From contig NZ_CP020921.1 in assembly GCF_003057965.1 (NCBI RefSeq), positions 374,501-438,500 of the forward strand: a stretch of 64,000 nt of DNA, in the 5' to 3' direction. The stretch comes from Thermodesulfobium acidiphilum. Lineage in GTDB: Bacteria > Thermodesulfobiota > Thermodesulfobiia > Thermodesulfobiales > Thermodesulfobiaceae. The notes below the pieces were generated by a model that saw only the letters and a list, made by a program, of their open reading frames with translations, made no database searches and was not told the DNA's origin. Of this stretch, positions 61,412 through 64,000 are shown in pieces (the stretch's first letter is position 1; each line of letters opens with the position of its first letter). Made by a program: the position numbers and the translations under genes.

Positions 61412-61663
61412 TTATTTTCCTCTTTTTACATAAAGTTTCCAATATCCAGCTTCTTCAACAGTTCCTAAAAATTCGTGTCCAACTTTTTCTGCCCATAATG
61501 GGAGGTCTTCGTTTGTTCCTTCGTCAGAGGATAGAACTTCCATTATCCCGCCAATAGGTATCGAGACGATTTCTCTTTTGGCTGCGAGCAATGGGCCAGG
61601 ACAGGCACTCCCTCTTGCATCTACTGTTTTGTCTACTTTCAAATTTTTCAAGTCTAAGCTCAT
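61412..61663 (-). CDS. tusA: TusA-family sulfur carrier
   Basis: 83 residues. The catalytic motif is VDARGSACPGPLLAAKREI with the sulfur-carrying Cys, followed by the GGIMEVLSSDEGTNEDLPLWAEKVGHEF core of TusA/SirA. TusA accepts persulfide sulfur and hands it on, often to DsrE-type proteins, three of which lie at the other end of this operon. RBS AGGAGG precedes the ATG. It follows the arsR-like gene by 16 bases. Confidence 0.92.
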   Translation of the reverse strand: MSLDLKNLKVDKTVDARGSACPGPLLAAKREIVSIPIGGIMEVLSSDEGTNEDLPLWAEKVGHEFLGTVEEAGYWKLYVKRGK

Positions 61664-61679
61664 GACATCCTCCTAATAT

Positions 61680-62048
61680 TTATTTTTTTATTTTAAAGCA
61701 AAGAAAATTGCTTTCCAAACTCATTTCTTTTGCAAAATTGCCCTTTTTTTTCATTGTTTCATAAAGAATTTGTCTTATAAGATTACAGGCTTCACCTAAC
61801 CTTTTGTCTGAGAGTGAGTAGTAAATTGTTTTGCCCTCTTTTCTGGCTTCTACTAAATTGTGTGATCTAAGAATAGCTAGATGCTGGCTAACAGTTGATG
61901 GTCTTGCGCCTATTGTTTTAGCAATTTCTGTTACGTTTGCCTCCCCTTCAGCAAGCATTGCTATTATCATAAGCCTTTTCGAACTGGAAAGGCTTTTGCA
62001 AAGCTCTGCATGGGCATCAAAGAGTTGCAGCAAATTAATTATAATCAC
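61680..62048 (-). CDS. ArsR-family transcriptional regulator
   Basis: 122 residues with the ArsR winged helix: CKSLSSSKRLMIIAMLAEGEANVTEIAKTI, then RPSTVSQHLAILRSHNLVEARKEGKTIYYSL. It has only two Cys, in CNLIRQ and LCFKI, so a metal site of the classic CVC kind is absent; a persulfide- or sulfide-sensing pair of Cys as in SqrR/BigR is possible but unproven. It is the first gene of the sulfur operon and probably binds the TTCGAA repeats at 62066-62079. The start is GTG 62048; a TTG at 62033 is an alternative. Confidence 0.87.
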   Translation of the reverse strand: MIIINLLQLFDAHAELCKSLSSSKRLMIIAMLAEGEANVTEIAKTIGARPSTVSQHLAILRSHNLVEARKEGKTIYYSLSDKRLGEACNLIRQILYETMKKKGNFAKEMSLESNFLCFKIKK

Positions 62049-62065
62049 CTCTTTTTATACATATA

Positions 62066-62112
62066 TTCGAAAATTCGAAAATAAGTATATATAATTTTTT
62101 CAATTCTGTCAA
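62066..62112 (-). promoter_or_regulatory. Promoter and ArsR-type operator of the sulfur operon
   Basis: On the minus strand a perfect -35 TTGACA (62107-62112) and a -10 TATACT (62084-62089) are 17 bases apart. Two TTCGAA palindromes at 62066-62071 and 62074-62079 lie over the start point and the early leader, ideally placed for autorepression by the ArsR protein encoded directly downstream. Confidence 0.8.
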
Positions 62113-62403
62113 TAAGGCAATTTTATTCGTTTTTGTTTTCTAAGTTATCTTTATAATTTATTAATTTTTTTCTATATTTTTTTCTGAAAAGGATAATATA
62201 AATAGTTTATATGACAAAAACATTTGACATATTCATTTTAAATAACTATACTTTTGGAGTTGTTTAAAAGTTGATTTTAATTTAAATTTAATGAAATTAA
62301 TTTATTTTTTTTAATGAGTTTTAAAAAGGGGTAAAGGGCAAGGATCTTTTCAGGAGGTACTAAGGTTATGATTTTATTTTTTAAGGTGATTAAAGGCTTT
62401 AAG
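62113..62403. other. AT-rich intergenic stretch
   Basis: This 291-bp gap lies between the sulfur-operon promoter and the tRNA gene. It is strongly AT-rich. A GGAGG followed by an ATG at about 62370 opens a frame that runs into the tRNA gene on the other strand and is not credible. Nothing else is seen. Confidence 0.4.
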
Positions 62404-62480
62404 TGGCGTGCCCGACAGGATTCGAACCTGTGACCTTTGGATTCGTAGTCCAACGCTCTATCCAACTGAGCTACGGGCAC
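62404..62480 (-). tRNA. tRNA-Arg (anticodon ACG)
   Basis: On the minus strand the acceptor arm GTGCCCG pairs with CGGGCAC, the D arm is AGCTCAGTTGGATAGAGC, and the anticodon arm TTGGA-CTACGAA-TCCAA gives anticodon ACG. The T arm holds GGTTCGAATCC, and G-CCA is encoded at the 3' end (62404-62407). The molecule is complete, 77 bases with CCA. ACG would normally have its first base edited to inosine by TadA. Confidence 0.97.
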
Positions 62481-62545
62481 AACGTATTTGATTATATCAT
62501 AAATTTTTAATTGAGCTAAAAATTAGGCTATGAGAGGTGATTTTA

Positions 62546-63553
62546 TTGGGTAATTTTTTTAAAAAATTTAAATTAGGTTCTATTAAAGAGTTTTTAACGA
62601 AATACAAAAAAGAAATTTATTACTTTTTTCCCATTATTCCTCTGATTGTAGGGGGGCTAATAATTACAAGTAGCGTTAATTTAAAACCAAAAATTTCTAA
62701 TTTTTCAAATCTTCCCGTTCAAAAAGTTTCAAAAGGAGACGTTAAAAAGGTTGAAAGCGAACCAAAGCTTCAGATTCAGGAGTATACTGTTCAGCCAGGA
62801 GACACGCTTGAAAGTATAGCTCAAAAATTCAGCATTAATTATCAAACTATTAAATTGCTGAACGACATTAGAGATGAAGGGTACCTTAAAGTTGGTCAAA
62901 AGTTAAAAATTCCTAACATGAACGGTGTAATTTATACTGTTCAGCCAGGAGATACGCTGGGTGAAATCTGTGATATATATGGGGTCAGTCAAGAAAGAAT
63001 TTTGAAATCCAACAATATACCAAACCCTCAAGAACTTCAAATAGGGCAGGATATATTCATACCAGGACTTGACGTTGTATCTGAGGTGGCAAACAAGTGG
63101 ACATCTAATAATAGCAACAATGGGTATGAACGTATTGCTCTTGCTTATAGAGGTAGAGGATTTCCTGGCGACTTTATATGGCCTGTAGATGGACCTATTA
63201 CTTCTGGTTTTGGTTGGAGAATACATCCAATTTTCGGCACTCCAGAGTTTCATACAGGAATAGATATAGGAGTTCCTTATGGTACCCCAGTTAGGGCTGC
63301 TGATAGAGGGGTAGTTACTTATGCCGGTTGGGAGCATGGTTATGGAGAAATTGTTACTATTAATCATGGGGATGGCATTAGTACTTCATATTCTCATAAT
63401 AGTTCGATAGTTGTTTCGGTAGGACAAAGAGTTAGCCAGGGTCAGGTGATAGCCTATGCAGGTAGTACTGGTTGGTCTACGGGGCCACACGTGCTCTTTG
63501 AGATAAAGGTTGATGGAAGGTACGTAAATCCTTTAAATTATTTGCCTAGATAA
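62546..63553 (+). CDS. LysM-M23 cell-wall protein with a missing zinc ligand
   Basis: 335 residues from TTG 62546, eight bases after GAGG. A single N-terminal membrane helix (YYFFPIIPLIVGGLIITSSV) is followed by two LysM modules, each opening YTVQPGDTL (about 75-122 and 127-173), and a C-terminal M23 (LytM) domain. The M23 motif HTGIDIG is present, but the later H-x-H motif reads G-P-H-V-L-F-E, with Leu replacing the His that normally binds zinc. The domain may be a non-catalytic regulator, like EnvC or NlpD, that activates an amidase. It is transcribed away from the tRNA. Confidence 0.9.
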   Translation: MGNFFKKFKLGSIKEFLTKYKKEIYYFFPIIPLIVGGLIITSSVNLKPKISNFSNLPVQKVSKGDVKKVESEPKLQIQEYTVQPGDTLESIAQKFSINYQTIKLLNDIRDEGYLKVGQKLKIPNMNGVIYTVQPGDTLGEICDIYGVSQERILKSNNIPNPQELQIGQDIFIPGLDVVSEVANKWTSNNSNNGYERIALAYRGRGFPGDFIWPVDGPITSGFGWRIHPIFGTPEFHTGIDIGVPYGTPVRAADRGVVTYAGWEHGYGEIVTINHGDGISTSYSHNSSIVVSVGQRVSQGQVIAYAGSTGWSTGPHVLFEIKVDGRYVNPLNYLPR

Positions 63554-63629
63554 AACCTTTAATTGTATTATTTTATATGATCTGCAACAATGGTTTATAA
63601 TGGTTAAATCATTTTTGGAGGTATAAAGA

Positions 63630-64000
63630 TTGAGATATGATGTAATTATTTTGGGAGCAGGACCTGCTGGTTTATCTGCTGCTGTTTATTTAGCAAGAGC
63701 TAATGTTTCGTCTCTTGTAATAGGTTTGCCAGGCGGATCAAGGGCTTCGTGGGCCCATAACATTGAGAACTACCTTGGATTTCCTGAAGGAATTTCGGGT
63801 AAAGAATTTAAGGAGAGATCGGTAGCTCAAGCAAAAAAATTTGGCGCAGTAATTTTAGAAGAAGAAGTTATTGCAGCTAACTTTTCTGAAAATGGCGGTT
63901 ACTACGTTGAAACAAATAAAGAAAATCGCTTTGAGGCTAATTTTTTGATTCTAGCACTGGGATTGAATGTAAAACCTTCTGGCGTAAAAAATGAAGTAGA
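63630..64000 (+). CDS. Thioredoxin-reductase-like flavoprotein (partial, runs off the window)
   Basis: A TTG start with GGAGG nine bases upstream opens a frame that stays open to the right edge (123 codons). It begins YDVIILGAGPAGLSAAVYLARANV, the FAD-binding fold of the thioredoxin reductase family, followed by NIENYLGFPEGISGKEF, the usual TrxR segment, and FLILALG. The redox CxxC of true TrxR lies further on and is outside the window, so the ferredoxin/thioredoxin reductase or NADH peroxidase-type subfamily cannot be told. Confidence 0.85.
   Translation, partial: MRYDVIILGAGPAGLSAAVYLARANVSSLVIGLPGGSRASWAHNIENYLGFPEGISGKEFKERSVAQAKKFGAVILEEEVIAANFSENGGYYVETNKENRFEANFLILALGLNVKPSGVKNEV

Noticed and set aside
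62277-62480. 67-codon minus-strand frame covering the tRNA gene
   Set aside because: Its first part is the tRNA-Arg sequence itself; the folded tRNA explains the conservation.
1-64000. CRISPR array
   Set aside because: No regularly spaced repeats of 23-40 bp with unique spacers were seen; the only short periodic repeats are the 11-bp DnaA-box arrays and protein-coding repeats.

Overview
The window looks like chromosome of a low-GC, anaerobic, autotrophic and probably thermophilic sulfur-metabolising bacterium. The best single clue is a ten-gene carbon-fixation operon (about 22.5-31.8 kb) in which an archaeal-type form III RuBisCO sits with phosphoribulokinase, a short transaldolase, split transketolase, GAPDH, PGK, FBPase, RpiB and Rpe. 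From memory this matches the transaldolase variant of the Calvin cycle reported for Thermodesulfobium. A copper operon, rubrerythrin/rubredoxin, bacteriohemerythrin, a B-family DNA polymerase and a large Hdr/TusA/DsrE cluster fit the same lineage. The genus assignment is inference.

Layout. 0-3.8 kb: a COG4705 membrane protein, a HepT/MntA toxin-antitoxin pair that appears inserted at the 3' end of a TauE permease gene (39-bp direct repeats on both sides), an FmdE-like protein and remnants of another toxin-antitoxin locus. 3.9-13 kb: surface polysaccharide genes (Wzm/Wzt exporter, glycosyltransferases, RmlC epimerase, methyltransferase, a large membrane protein), with a decayed IS3-type transposase and a truncated GtrA. 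13.1-18.2 kb, minus strand: an unusual envelope/secretion set (YdjM-HlyD fusion, half-length TolC-like protein, predicted beta-barrel protein, orphan two-helix membrane protein, secreted beta-sandwich protein). 18.4-22.3 kb: a PAS-GAF-PAS-GGDEF-EAL protein, a hypothetical gene and an Rpn-type pseudogene. Two arrays of DnaA-box-like 9-mers at 11-bp pitch lie at 16.4 and 21.2 kb.

22.3-32 kb: the carbon-fixation operon, preceded by a strong promoter overlapped by a GntR-like palindrome and by an unreported-looking 47-residue small protein; a 27-residue membrane peptide lies just after it. 32-37.4 kb: a DUF255 protein and the minus-strand copper operon copA-cupredoxin-grx-copZ-csoR with a CsoR-type palindrome. 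37.7-45.8 kb: PC4-like protein, MFS exporter, alpha/beta hydrolase, PolB with an apparently dead proofreading site, panD, a NERD-like membrane protein, a V4R-like protein, RNase HIII and a WalJ-type hydrolase. 45.9-53.6 kb: TrpB2, hemerythrin, a degenerate GGDEF protein, rubrerythrin, rubredoxin, two extracytoplasmic proteins and a geranylgeranyl-reductase-like flavoprotein, followed by an alcohol dehydrogenase remnant.

53.9-62.1 kb: one long minus-strand operon arsR-tusA-mvhD-hdrA(NfnB/GltD fusion)-hdrA-wHTH-hdrC-hdrB-dsrE-dsrE-dsrE. It combines sulfur-carrier proteins with a heterodisulfide-reductase-like, potentially electron-bifurcating flavoprotein complex under an ArsR-type operator. 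The right end holds tRNA-Arg(ACG), a LysM/M23 protein lacking a zinc ligand, and the start of a thioredoxin-reductase-like gene.
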